Shown here in pieces: positions 26,055-34,828 of a stretch of DNA of 64,000 nt. A program made the translations under genes and the position numbers. The notes beneath the pieces are model-generated. The model saw nothing but the letters and a program-made list of their open reading frames with translations. It searched no databases and was not told where the DNA came from. Numbering within the stretch: the stretch's first letter is position 1; the number at the start of each line of letters is the position of its first letter. This DNA comes from QHXW01 sp035297145 (GTDB lineage: Bacteria; Acidobacteriota; Terriglobia; Bryobacterales; Bryobacteraceae), in assembly GCA_035297145.1 (NCBI GenBank), contig DATGZN010000075.1, forward strand, positions 1-64,000, given 5' to 3'.

Positions 26055-26092
26055 CTATACTTCGATTATAATCGAAATATAGAGAACGTCAA
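26055..26092 (-). promoter_or_regulatory. ars promoter with overlapping ArsR operator palindrome
   Basis: On the minus strand the -35 is TTGACG (26087-26092), then a 16-bp spacer and a perfect TATAAT (26065-26070). The -10 lies inside the perfect 16-bp palindrome TTCGATTATAATCGAA (26061-26076). That extends to 28 bp (26055-26082) with one mismatched pair. Bound ArsR would block RNA polymerase. Confidence 0.8.
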
Positions 26093-26391
26093 GAAGTTTC
26101 TGGGCCATCGCCGCAAGCCGGGTGGATTCGGAACCGGCAGTCCCTCCAGAAATGAAAGGGCCTCACAAGCGGAAACATAGCAGGCACCTTCTGGTGTGAG
26201 AGTCACTCTCGTGTCACGTCCTCAGGCGCTATGCCGGCTGAGATCACCCGATATCTCATGCGCGGATTTTCACGCTGGATTTGACAGCGCCCGCACTCCG
26301 CGCGGACACGGCGTGTGCCGCCTTCGACAAATCCCCACCGTCAATCGTGATCCGCTGGCGTCCGTCAACGCAAACTGGCGCGCTCGCCGAT

Positions 26392-26420
26392 TTGGACTGC
26401 AGCGTGCTAAGGCATACAAT
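26392..26420 (+). promoter_or_regulatory. Promoter giving a leaderless transcript
   Basis: TTGGAC (26392-26397), a 17-bp spacer and TACAAT (26415-26420). The ATG of the next gene begins 7 bases after the -10, so the transcript should start at or next to the start codon. The rest of the gap 26093-26391 shows nothing I can identify. Confidence 0.6.
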
Positions 26421-26426
26421 GAAAGT

Positions 26427-26705
26427 ATGGCGAGAGGCTGGGAAAGTAAGTCGGTCGAAGCCCAGATCGAATCCGCTGGGAACAAGCAAGCCCCGATCCA
26501 CGAACCGGAACGGACTCCCGAACAACTGCAAAACTTGCGCGACAGAGAGAATCTGGAGCTGTCCCGCACCCGTGTGCAGCGGGAGCTGGCCGCAAGCGAG
26601 AACCCACGTTATCAGCAGATTCTGCGCAAGGCCCTGGCGGACCTCGAAGCAAAGCTCACGCGTCTGGAACCACCGCAAAGAACGTCCGCGGCTGGCGCGC
26701 AATAG
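26427..26705 (+). CDS. Conserved hypothetical protein, 92 residues, coiled-coil
   Basis: The protein is short, charged and helical (MARGWESKSVEAQIE, then TPEQLQNLRDRENLELSRTR and NPRYQQILRKALADLEAKL), with no signal peptide or membrane segment. Similar small acidobacterial proteins beginning MARGWESKSVE are familiar to me, but I know no function. The start at 26427 is fixed by the promoter placed exactly for a leaderless message. The open frame upstream to 26196 has no such support. Confidence 0.7.
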   Translation: MARGWESKSVEAQIESAGNKQAPIHEPERTPEQLQNLRDRENLELSRTRVQRELAASENPRYQQILRKALADLEAKLTRLEPPQRTSAAGAQ

Positions 26706-26764
26706 TTCGCGGCGGATTTGCCTTTGGCCGCAAGGTCGGCCTGCACCTGCCGTATACTGCCCAG

Positions 26765-27439
26765 ATGCCGTTTTTCCGCCTGACGCTCACTGCGCTTGCC
26801 CTGGCCGGTCTCGCGTCCGCACAAGACCACGTCTCGTTTGCCACTCAGGACGGCGGGCTCATCTATGCCGATGTATACGGCGCAGGTGATCGCGGCGTCG
26901 TGCTGGCGCATGGTGGCCGCTTCAACAAGGAGAGTTGGGAGAAACAGGCCCGCATCCTCGCCGCGAATGGATTTCGCGTGCTGGCCTTCGATTTCCGAGG
27001 CTTCGGGCAGTCGCGCGGCCCGGGCCAAGCTGACCTGTTCACCGCTCCGGTGCAACTCGACGTCCTCGCCGCAGTGCGGTATCTGAGGAAATCCGGCGCG
27101 AAGGCTGTATCCGTAGTCGGCGGCAGCTTCGGCGGAGATGCGGCCGCGAATGCCGCGATTCAGGCTGATCCGGGCGAGATTGATCGTGTCGTATTGCTCG
27201 CCGCCGCGCCGGGAGATCAGCCCGAGAAGTTCAAGGTCCCCAAGTTACTCATCATCGCCCGTGACGACGCCAACGACGACGGTCCCCGTCTCCCCAAAAT
27301 CCGCCCCGAGTGGGAAAAAGTCCCCGAGCCGAAAGAGCTGATCATCCTCGATGGCTCCGCGCACGCTCAGTTCCTATTCCAAACCAACCAGGGAGACCGC
27401 GTCATGCGCGAGATTCTGCGGTTTCTTTCCGCTCGCTAA
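26765..27439 (+). CDS. Secreted alpha/beta-hydrolase (dienelactone hydrolase/esterase-like)
   Basis: The protein is 224 residues with a signal peptide (LTALALAGLASAQ). The nucleophile elbow is GGSFGGDA. The likely catalytic Asp is in ARDDANDDG and the His in GSAHAQFLF. HGGRFNKESW marks the oxyanion region. Substrate unknown. TATACT (26753-26758) ends 6 bp before the ATG, so this gene too may be leaderless. It converges with the peptidase gene at 27496; a half copy of the REP-like repeat lies between. Confidence 0.83.
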   Translation: MPFFRLTLTALALAGLASAQDHVSFATQDGGLIYADVYGAGDRGVVLAHGGRFNKESWEKQARILAANGFRVLAFDFRGFGQSRGPGQADLFTAPVQLDVLAAVRYLRKSGAKAVSVVGGSFGGDAAANAAIQADPGEIDRVVLLAAAPGDQPEKFKVPKLLIIARDDANDDGPRLPKIRPEWEKVPEPKELIILDGSAHAQFLFQTNQGDRVMREILRFLSAR

Positions 27440-27451
27440 GTGCAGAACCCG

Positions 27452-27478
27452 CAATTCGGGGACTGGCTTCGAAATTCC
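27452..27478 (+). repeat. REP-like repeat, half copy
   Basis: CAATTCGGGGACTGGCTTCG followed by AAATTCC matches the inverted right arm of the repeats at 38600 and 47772. It lies between two convergent genes. Confidence 0.7.
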
Positions 27479-27495
27479 GCGATCGCGCTAACCAA

Positions 27496-29121
27496 CTACC
27501 TAGGCGCCATCTTGTCTGCCGTCACAAACACGGGCTCTATGTCAGTCGGAATGTCTTTGAGACGGTCGAGCGCCGCGGCTAAGTCAGGGCGCAGCACGCC
27601 CAATTCGTCCAACATCTTCTTCGCGCCCGCGTAATCGCCGGTGGCTTCGAGCGTCAGCAGGTCGTGATCCAGGTCCCGCACCGCCGCCTTGATCTTGTCG
27701 AAGTTCACTTCGTACGTGCCGTCCTTACGCGCTACGAAGGCTCCACGATCCAGCAGATAGTTGAATTGTACCGCCTGACCCTTTCCGTGGGCCTCGATCA
27801 GCCCGAATCGCAGCGTTCGGAACGCGGAGGCGAGATACGTGGTGTAGAGCTGCCGCTCTCTCTGTGCCCCGCCAGGAAGCATTCCATGATCGAACAGATA
27901 CTGCACCATGAACAGGCCGGTAACATCGGCTTTGGCTTCCTCAATGGCGCTGTAGAGTTCTTTGATCTCCTGGCGCGGACTGGTGGCGCGTCCCGCGACT
28001 TCGATCCGGTGCGGGCCAATCCCATGTGTCATCTCGTGCGCCAGAATGTGGGTAAAGAACAGGTCGAAACTGAGGTCTGACTGCGCGGCCGCGGGCAGCG
28101 TGCGCTTCGAGATGGGAACCAGCACGCTCGCGAACTTTGCATCCTGCACGTTCTTGAGCATCACGCGCTTCGAGCCCTTTTGCTGGATCACGCGCTCGTC
28201 GTTGGGCAGGTTAAAGGCCGCTGTCTGCACGCCATGATTGCCATCACCGGCCGAAAAAACCTCGTTCACTACACGGATAGGCGCGGCCGCTCCGATCTTC
28301 GGATTGCGGAACCGTGGCTCGATGGGCAGGTTGTTCTCAATCTCCTGCATGTGATCGGCGAAAAACCTGACCTTTGCCGTCTCCTGCTCGTCGCGCAGCG
28401 TCACGTACGCTTCGAAGGCCGCCTTGTAGCCGAAAACCTCGTCGTTGTACGTCTCGTACGGCCCGATCGTGATATCGATTGGCGCATCCAGATCCATCCA
28501 AGCCAGATCGCTCTCGTAGTAGTTGTTCGAAAGAAACGACTCAGCCCGCAAAGTGAGGAACCGCTTCAGACTTTCGTTTTCCGTTGCCGCGACGGCCTCG
28601 CGTAGCAAACTCGCGGCGAGTTCCAGGTCCTTCCGGTAAGCCTTGCTGTACGGCACTGATACCAAATGTCCGGCCGAATCCCGCTCGATCGCCGTGAAAA
28701 ATCCCTTGGCGTCATCCTTCGCCCACTTCTCGAACTCCTCTTTCGTCATGTCCGGCGGATAGAAGTTGGCGCCAGGCAGCTTGCGGGGCGGAACGCCAGC
28801 CAAAAACGCCGCATGCTCATCGAGATCCGACCACGGGCCTTTGTTGATCCGGAAATAGTGCAGGCGCGCTTTACCAAGCGGCGATTTGTCCTTTTCCAGT
28901 TCACCGAGGAGCTTGTGGTTGCCACTCCACAACTGCGTCAGGAAGATGTCGTCGATAATCTTTGACGCTTCGATGAGTTTCGCCAGCGCTTTCTGATCGC
29001 CGGCCGAAAGCGACGATGTGTCCACACTTAGCTCGGTGGGAGCGAACCGAGCGATCATGTGGTTCAGCTCCGGAAGAGCTGGAATCACGGCCAACATCAG
29101 GGGCAGCATCTTTTTTATCAT
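27496..29121 (-). CDS. M49-like (dipeptidyl-peptidase III-related) zinc peptidase, secreted
   Basis: The protein is about 541 residues from ATG 29121, which gives a short signal peptide (KKMLPLMLAVIPALPE). The zinc site is HEMTHGIGPH with a downstream glutamate in AIEEAKADVTGLF. Classic DPP III has a six-residue HELLGH and EECRAE, so this member has the ordinary five-residue HEXXH instead. The N-terminal region (FYPPDMTKEEFEKW) agrees with bacterial M49-like proteins. It probably removes dipeptides outside the cytoplasm. The frame extends upstream to 29175 without a better start. Confidence 0.82.
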   Translation of the reverse strand: MIKKMLPLMLAVIPALPELNHMIARFAPTELSVDTSSLSAGDQKALAKLIEASKIIDDIFLTQLWSGNHKLLGELEKDKSPLGKARLHYFRINKGPWSDLDEHAAFLAGVPPRKLPGANFYPPDMTKEEFEKWAKDDAKGFFTAIERDSAGHLVSVPYSKAYRKDLELAASLLREAVAATENESLKRFLTLRAESFLSNNYYESDLAWMDLDAPIDITIGPYETYNDEVFGYKAAFEAYVTLRDEQETAKVRFFADHMQEIENNLPIEPRFRNPKIGAAAPIRVVNEVFSAGDGNHGVQTAAFNLPNDERVIQQKGSKRVMLKNVQDAKFASVLVPISKRTLPAAAQSDLSFDLFFTHILAHEMTHGIGPHRIEVAGRATSPRQEIKELYSAIEEAKADVTGLFMVQYLFDHGMLPGGAQRERQLYTTYLASAFRTLRFGLIEAHGKGQAVQFNYLLDRGAFVARKDGTYEVNFDKIKAAVRDLDHDLLTLEATGDYAGAKKMLDELGVLRPDLAAALDRLKDIPTDIEPVFVTADKMAPR

Positions 29122-29234
29122 TTCACGATCCAGGCGTTCACGCGCAGCAAACAATTTTAAACCTTTTGGGCTCAAGAGAATCGCGGCGGCTTCCGGGGGG
29201 CACGTTGGCCGTCCGCCGCTAGCATGGAAGCGCC

Positions 29235-30371
29235 ATGGATCCGCATGTGACCACGCAGGAACCGGGGGGCCGGCAGGAACTGGATCACGAGCTTCGCAAA
29301 GAGCAGAAGCTGGAAATGATGGGCGCGCTGGCGGGCTTCATCGCCCATGACCTCAACAACGAGCTGACCGTGATTCTGGGCAACGTCGGCTTGGCGCTCG
29401 ACTCCGTCGACGAGGATCACCCGCTCTACGAAGGGTTAATTGAAGCGCAGCGCGCCTGCCACCGCTGCGTGGACATGACTCACGCACTGCTCAGTCTGGG
29501 CCAGGGTGTGAAGCCGGAAATCAAGCCGGTCGAACTGGACCAGCTACTCAAGGCGACTGAGCGCATTCTGCGCAAGGTCCTTCCGACTACTGTTCCCACA
29601 AAGTTCGCCAAATATACCCACCTGCCGACGATCATGGCGGATGCGACGCAAATCCAACAGGTCATTATGAATCTGGCATCAAACGCCAGCCGTGCCATGC
29701 CGGAGGAAAGCCTGCTGGAAGTTCAGGCCAAGAACGGGCCGAAGTTCGTGACGATTTCGATATCGGTATCGAGCGTGGGGCGGCTGCCGGAAAACAATAA
29801 GCGGCTATTTGTGCCGTTGTCGGCGTCGAAGGCAAACCGGGAAGAGAGCACGTTCGGGTTGGGACGGGACATCGAAATCGTGCGCGCGCACGGGGGATCG
29901 ATTGACATGGCGCGCGATGAGACTTCGGTGACGTTCCGTATGTCTTTGCCGTCAACGGTCCGGGCGGAGCAGACCAAGGGGAGAATGAAAACGCTGGTGG
30001 AAGGCTCGGCTTGTGTTTTGATCGCCGACGACGAGGGGCCGGTACGGCGCGCGGCGGTGCAGATCCTGCTGCGCAAGGGTTACAACGTCATGGAGGCCAG
30101 CGACGGTGAAGAAGCGGTGCGCGTTTTTCGGGAAAACGCGGACGCCATCGATCTGGTGTTTCTCGATATGACGATGCCGGGGCTTTCGGGGATCGAGGCG
30201 CTGGAGCAAATGCGCGAGATTCGGCCAAAAATAAAAGCGCTGGTGGCGAGCGGCTATCCGCAAGAGATCGCGACGGCGCATTTCTTGGCCAAGCCCTACT
30301 CGCCGCTGGACCTGGTGCGGCGGATTCAGGACGTTTTGAACAGTAATAATGATGAACCAGCGAGCGCATAA
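29235..30371 (+). CDS. Hybrid histidine kinase-receiver protein with degenerate ATP-binding site
   Basis: The protein is 378 residues. The H-box is FIAHDLNNELTVILGN (~residues 35-50) and the N-box VIMNLASNASRAMP. The D-x-G of the G1 box is missing (ISVSSVGRLPENNKRLF), and the G2 box reads FGLGRDIEIVRAHGG. A receiver domain follows (~255-370) with acidic pair IADDE, phospho-acceptor LVFLDMTMPG and switch Lys LAKPYSPLDL. No sensor or membrane segment is seen, so it should be cytoplasmic. Its kinase activity is doubtful; it may be a phosphotransfer or phosphatase scaffold. It is 8 bp from tsaD. Confidence 0.83.
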   Translation: MDPHVTTQEPGGRQELDHELRKEQKLEMMGALAGFIAHDLNNELTVILGNVGLALDSVDEDHPLYEGLIEAQRACHRCVDMTHALLSLGQGVKPEIKPVELDQLLKATERILRKVLPTTVPTKFAKYTHLPTIMADATQIQQVIMNLASNASRAMPEESLLEVQAKNGPKFVTISISVSSVGRLPENNKRLFVPLSASKANREESTFGLGRDIEIVRAHGGSIDMARDETSVTFRMSLPSTVRAEQTKGRMKTLVEGSACVLIADDEGPVRRAAVQILLRKGYNVMEASDGEEAVRVFRENADAIDLVFLDMTMPGLSGIEALEQMREIRPKIKALVASGYPQEIATAHFLAKPYSPLDLVRRIQDVLNSNNDEPASA

Positions 30372-30379
30372 TGAAGTGA

Positions 30380-31453
30380 GTGCGCATTCTGGGCATCGAA
30401 TCCTCGTGTGACGAGACCGCCGCCGCGGTAGTGGAGGACGGCGTCTCGATTCTCTCCTCAGTTGTCGCTTCGCAACTAGCCACACACGCGCGCTATGGCG
30501 GCGTGGTTCCGGAATTGGCGTCGCGGGAGCACCTGCGCGCCATCGTGCCGGTGGTGCGGCTAGCCCTTGCCGAAGCGAAAAGCAGCTACTCCGACCTTTC
30601 CGCAATCGCCGCCACCATTGGTCCGGGATTAGTCGGATCACTGCTGGTGGGCCTCACCTTTGCAAAATCCCTTTCGTTTGCACGCGGCATTCCGCTGATC
30701 GGCGTGAATCATATTGAAGGACACATACACGCGGCGATTCTGGATGCGCATTTGGAGTTTCCGACGGTGGCTCTGATTGTCAGCGGCGGGCACACGCATT
30801 TGTTCGAAGTGAATCCAGGATTTTCGTACAGGCTGATCGGCAAGACGCGGGACGACGCGGCGGGGGAGGCGTTCGATAAAGTCGCGAAGCTGCTGGGATT
30901 CGGATATCCGGGCGGGCCGGTAATCGACCAGCTCGCGCCGCATGGAAATCCGCGTGCAGTGAAGTTCACACTGGCCAAGATGAAGGGGAACGCGCTCGAT
31001 TTCAGCTTCAGCGGGCTGAAAACGGCGGTGCTGCGGTGGACGCAGGAGCGCGACCTCGAAGAAGAGATTCAGGGGCGCAAGGAACTGCTGGCGGCGCAGG
31101 CGCAGCCCACGGTAGACCAGTGGCTGGCGGTGACGCCGCGAGCGACGCTCGATCTTCTGGCATCGTTTCAGCGCACGGTGATTGAAGAACTGCTGCGGCG
31201 GGCGGTTGCGGCGGCGGAATCGATTGATGCGCGAGCGCTCATCATTTCGGGTGGCGTGGCCTGCAACTCGGGGCTGCGCGCGGCGACGCAAGAGCTGAAC
31301 CTGCCTTATCCTGCCTACTTTCCCTCCAAGGCTCTCTCCACCGACAACGCGGCAATGATCGCGGCGGCGGCGTTTCCGAAACTGAGGCGCGGCGAGTTCG
31401 CGGAACTGAGCGCGGCGGCGTCGGCGAACCTGAGCCTGGCGGAATACAATTGA
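30380..31453 (+). CDS. tsaD: tRNA N6-adenosine threonylcarbamoyltransferase
   Basis: The protein is 357 residues from a GTG start. Signatures are LGIESSCDETAAAVV at the N-terminus, the metal-binding NHIEGHIHA, LIVSGGHTHLF, AFDKVAKLLGFGYPGGP and SGGVACNSGLR. TsaD transfers threonylcarbamoyl to A37 of ANN-decoding tRNAs and is nearly universal. It lies between the hybrid kinase gene and the ABC permease gene with gaps under 10 bp. Confidence 0.97.
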   Translation: MRILGIESSCDETAAAVVEDGVSILSSVVASQLATHARYGGVVPELASREHLRAIVPVVRLALAEAKSSYSDLSAIAATIGPGLVGSLLVGLTFAKSLSFARGIPLIGVNHIEGHIHAAILDAHLEFPTVALIVSGGHTHLFEVNPGFSYRLIGKTRDDAAGEAFDKVAKLLGFGYPGGPVIDQLAPHGNPRAVKFTLAKMKGNALDFSFSGLKTAVLRWTQERDLEEEIQGRKELLAAQAQPTVDQWLAVTPRATLDLLASFQRTVIEELLRRAVAAAESIDARALIISGGVACNSGLRAATQELNLPYPAYFPSKALSTDNAAMIAAAAFPKLRRGEFAELSAAASANLSLAEYN

Positions 31454-31457
31454 ACAC

Positions 31458-33887
31458 GTGCCAATTCTCGAAGACCTCCGGCTCGGTCTGCGTCTCTTGC
31501 GGCGAGATCCGGCGTCGACCGCTATCGCGTTTCTATCGATTGCACTGAGCGTGGGCGCGACCGCGGTGGTTTTCGCGGCCATCAAGTCCGTCCTGATCGA
31601 TCCGCTACCCTACTCTCATCCTGAGCGACTCGTGCAACTGCGCAGTGAGTGGCCCCGCATGCAACAGCAGTCCGAGGGCGACTGGGTGGTTTGGAATGAC
31701 ACGCGCGAACTCCCCCGAAGGACGCACACGATCGAGTCGATAGGGGTTTTCCAAAACGCCATTTTCGATCTTGCGGGCGACGCCAACGCCACTCCTACGG
31801 CGCTCTATGGCGGCCGGATGACGGCGAACCTCTTCTCGGTTCTGGGTGTGTCTCCGATGCTCGGACGCGGGGTTCTCCCTGAAGAGGATGCGCCCGGTCA
31901 TCCCGATGTGATGATTCTCAGTTATGGGCTTTGGGTGCGCCGCTTTCACGCGGACCCATCTGTGATCGGCCGAACGGTCACGGTCAACGGGCACGGGTGC
32001 CTGGTGGTTGGCGTGATGCCGCCGGAATTCAATTTTCCATTGCGCAGGGTGGCGGCGCATACGCCGTCTCCATACGTGGAGTTTTGGGCGGCGCCCTTTA
32101 AAGTGCCGAGTAATCCGGACGCCGGATTCTCAGCCGTTGCGAGGCTTCGGCCGAGTATCGCGCTTGCAGAGGCGCAACAAGACTTAGCATCTGTGAGCCG
32201 CGGGCTGGCTCACGATTTTCCGGCGACGAATCGCGACCGCATTCTGACTTTGCATGCCTTACGCGACCGCGTCATCGGCGGGGCGGGAAAGAGTCTACTG
32301 CTGCTTATGGCCGCAGCCGTTCTTTTCATGGTGATCGGTTGTGCCAACGTCGCCAACCTGCTCGTGGCGCGCGGGCTTCGACGCCAGCGGGAAATGGCTG
32401 TCAGGCTGGCGGTGGGTGCGGGATATTGGCGCATCGTGCGGCAACTCCTTACCGAGAGCTGTGTCCTGGCGGTCCTGGGCGGGATCGGCGCATATCTGCT
32501 GACTGCCGCGGCGTGGACGATCTTGCCGGCGGTGGCGCCCGTGAGCATTCCGCGGCTGGCGTCCGCCCGTGCCGACGGCGCTATCCTCGCATTCGCATTG
32601 GTTCTCGCGACGCTGAACGGGATTCTTTTTGGAATGGCCCCCGCGCTTCGCATGGCCGGATCCAAGAGCGTGTTTGCGGGATTCGGTTCGCGGGGCGCTG
32701 CTGCCGGCCGGCACGATCACCTGCGCTCCTCGCTCGTGGTAGCCGAGGTGGCGTTATCCGTGCTGCTGGTGGTGACTGGCGGGCAGGTGCTGTCGAGCTT
32801 TGTACAACTGGTCACAACGGACCCTGGATTCCCGGCTGACCACGTGCTCGCATCGGTCGTGCTTCCGGCGCCCGAACGCTATCGAAGCCCGGAAAAACGA
32901 GGACTGTTCTACAAACGAATTCTCGAAGCTGCTCGTGGGCTTCCCGGAGTGCAGAGTGCCGGAACCGTGGATGCGCTGCCGTTCAGCGGAGAGAATCACG
33001 GTGGCTTCGTTAGCAGCAGCGGCGCCTCGGACCCGCATGCGTTGACGCCGGAGATCGATGTGATCGGCGGCGAGTATCTCCAGGCGATGGGCATTCCTCT
33101 ACTCGCGGGACGTTGGTTCCGGGGAGAAGAGATGAGTCAATCCAACGATAGCGCAATCGTGAGCACGCTGGTGGCGCGCCGTTTGTGGCCTGGAGCGACC
33201 GCCCTGGGGCAGAGGATCTGCGTCGATTGCACGCCCGAAAATCCGAACAACTGGAAGCGTGTTATCGGAGTCGTGTCCGACGCGAGCCATTCCGCTCTGA
33301 ATACGCCGGAGAAGGCGAATGTGTACCTGGCGGCGGGAGCCATGCAAGAGGCGGCATTTCTCGTGGTACGAACGGAACGGCCGGCGGGCGAGATGGAGAC
33401 GGCCATCCGCCGCGCGATCGCCGCGATCGATCCCAATCAACCGGTGTTCCTCAGCGTATCCATGCGCGATCTGATCGCCGATTCTGTCGCCGACCGGCGC
33501 TTCATCACCATGCTGCTTGGTGTCACGGGCGGCCTTGCGCTGATCCTCTCGGCAGCCGGGGTCTATGGCGTCATGTCATACATCACGTCGCGCCGCACAC
33601 AGGAAATCGGCATTCGCATGGCGCTGGGGGCGACGCCGGGCAAGGTTTTTTCGCTGTTCTTCCGGCAAGCATTCGTCACGGTGGCTATCGGGCTCGCGCT
33701 CGGTTTAGGTGCAGTGCCGATTTCCATGAAGTTCCTGCAAGGGATGTTTCTGGGGCTCGAGCCAGATCATGCTGCCTCCGCCGGGATGGCGACCGCGCTA
33801 GTAACAATAGCCGCGGGGATCGCGTGTTGGATTCCGGCACGGCGAGCTACGAGAACGGACCCGGTGGCGGCTCTGCGGGAGGAATAG
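31458..33887 (+). CDS. ABC transporter permease, MacB/FtsX (ADOP) type
   Basis: The protein is 809 residues from a GTG start 4 bp after tsaD. There is an N-terminal membrane helix, a MacB-type periplasmic domain, a three-helix FtsX core (LLLLMAAAVLFMVIGCANVA), a second periplasmic domain, and a final FtsX core (YGVMSYITSRRTQEIGIRMALGA). Such double-FtsX permeases are greatly expanded in Acidobacteria and are often encoded without an ATPase, as here. They may drive mechanotransmission or export of peptides or lipids; the substrate is unknown. Confidence 0.9.
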   Translation: MPILEDLRLGLRLLRRDPASTAIAFLSIALSVGATAVVFAAIKSVLIDPLPYSHPERLVQLRSEWPRMQQQSEGDWVVWNDTRELPRRTHTIESIGVFQNAIFDLAGDANATPTALYGGRMTANLFSVLGVSPMLGRGVLPEEDAPGHPDVMILSYGLWVRRFHADPSVIGRTVTVNGHGCLVVGVMPPEFNFPLRRVAAHTPSPYVEFWAAPFKVPSNPDAGFSAVARLRPSIALAEAQQDLASVSRGLAHDFPATNRDRILTLHALRDRVIGGAGKSLLLLMAAAVLFMVIGCANVANLLVARGLRRQREMAVRLAVGAGYWRIVRQLLTESCVLAVLGGIGAYLLTAAAWTILPAVAPVSIPRLASARADGAILAFALVLATLNGILFGMAPALRMAGSKSVFAGFGSRGAAAGRHDHLRSSLVVAEVALSVLLVVTGGQVLSSFVQLVTTDPGFPADHVLASVVLPAPERYRSPEKRGLFYKRILEAARGLPGVQSAGTVDALPFSGENHGGFVSSSGASDPHALTPEIDVIGGEYLQAMGIPLLAGRWFRGEEMSQSNDSAIVSTLVARRLWPGATALGQRICVDCTPENPNNWKRVIGVVSDASHSALNTPEKANVYLAAGAMQEAAFLVVRTERPAGEMETAIRRAIAAIDPNQPVFLSVSMRDLIADSVADRRFITMLLGVTGGLALILSAAGVYGVMSYITSRRTQEIGIRMALGATPGKVFSLFFRQAFVTVAIGLALGLGAVPISMKFLQGMFLGLEPDHAASAGMATALVTIAAGIACWIPARRATRTDPVAALREE

Positions 33888-33910
33888 ATAATCCTCGCTT
33901 GACCTGGAGC

Positions 33911-34018
33911 GTGCGTGAAAATGAAAACTTCGCCGAGGCCGTCACAGGTGTAGCTTTCGTGTGTCTCCTTATCGTCATCGTCCTGTCGGGAGGTTGCGCG
34001 TTGACTTTCGGGATTTGA
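33911..34018 (+). CDS. Possible 35-residue membrane peptide
   Basis: A GTG-started frame (RENENFAEAVTG, then a hydrophobic run AFVCLLIVIVLSGG) ends at TGA 34016-34018. GGAG is present but only 1 bp from the GTG, so translation from this codon is doubtful. It may be chance; listed because the hydrophobic segment is clean and a terminator-like hairpin follows. Confidence 0.25.
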   Translation: MRENENFAEAVTGVAFVCLLIVIVLSGGCALTFGI

Positions 34019-34046
34019 GTCTCTGTCCCGTTTTTCTGTTTTTTTT
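34009..34046 (+). terminator. Possible rho-independent terminator
   Basis: The stem CGGGA (34009-34013) pairs with TCCCG (34026-34030), followed by a T-rich run to 34046 (TTTTTCTG and eight T). The stem is only 5 bp with a 12-nt loop, so strength is uncertain. It would end the kinase-tsaD-permease operon. Confidence 0.4.
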
Positions 34047-34136
34047 GGTTTTTGGTTTTCGGTTCCATGGCCGCGTTGCGTCAGGAGTAGTGGCAGGACA
34101 GCGCCGCAGGCGCCTCTACCAGCCTGTTCGACGTGC

Positions 34137-34165
34137 TTGACGGTTTTCCGCTGTCGTGAGATGAT
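34137..34165 (+). promoter_or_regulatory. Promoter of hypothetical gene at 34174
   Basis: TTGACG (34137-34142), a 17-bp spacer and GATGAT (34160-34165). The ATG is 9 bases after the -10, so the leader would be absent or 1-2 nt long. No Shine-Dalgarno is present. Confidence 0.5.
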
Positions 34166-34173
34166 CTTTCGCC

Positions 34174-34662
34174 ATGGCGAAACCACTGCAGTCTGTCGTT
34201 GGACCGATCTTCGATTTGCCGATCCTGCCAAGAATTCAATGCCATCACGCCACGCTTTACTGGCTGTCTATGGCGCAGTTCGAAAAGGCACCCAGCCAGG
34301 GTCAGCTTTTGGAAGCCACCAACATCATCAAGATTCTGACCGGCTGCGGCACGCCCCTCGTGCGAAATGCCATGGTGCGGCCGGGTACCGTGCTCGTGTT
34401 CATGAACGGCGCGGAGCCGGGCCACTCCTGCATTACGATCTCGGACACGGTTCTGGGCGGATATAACCAACAGAACTGGTTCGGGATGTCGGGTCCCGAA
34501 GCTAACAGCCAGTACACGACTTATCTCCTGAGTCAGATCCGCTGGAAAACCGACTCGACTGTGCAGGGGAACACCGCGGTCAAGGAATGCCGGTTGATCG
34601 GCATCAACGATGTCTCAGCTCTCGGTAACCTGGCTGCAGCCATCAATCAAGCGGTCCACTGA
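34174..34662 (+). CDS. Hypothetical protein, 162 residues
   Basis: There is no signal peptide. Recognisable patches are CHHATLYWLSMAQFEK, TNIIKILTGCGTPLVRN, VRPGTVLVFMNGAEPGHSCI and GGYNQQNWFG. The Cys near the start and the pattern GTVLVF...PGHSCITI recall NlpC/P60-like cysteine hydrolases, where a late His follows such a strand. The order of residues does not let me assign that family. No operon partner. Confidence 0.65.
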   Translation: MAKPLQSVVGPIFDLPILPRIQCHHATLYWLSMAQFEKAPSQGQLLEATNIIKILTGCGTPLVRNAMVRPGTVLVFMNGAEPGHSCITISDTVLGGYNQQNWFGMSGPEANSQYTTYLLSQIRWKTDSTVQGNTAVKECRLIGINDVSALGNLAAAINQAVH

Positions 34663-34828
34663 GCCAGATTCTGTCTCTGGAAAGATCCAAACCTGAACCG
34701 CCCCTTGACTTCTTCACAAGCCATTGATTAACCTCTCCTTCATCAACAGGGCGATCTTGAGTAAAGCTCGGGACTAAATCTAAAACCTGGCGAGTGCCGC
34801 GTCCGCGCACGCTCCAAAGGGTGCTGCT

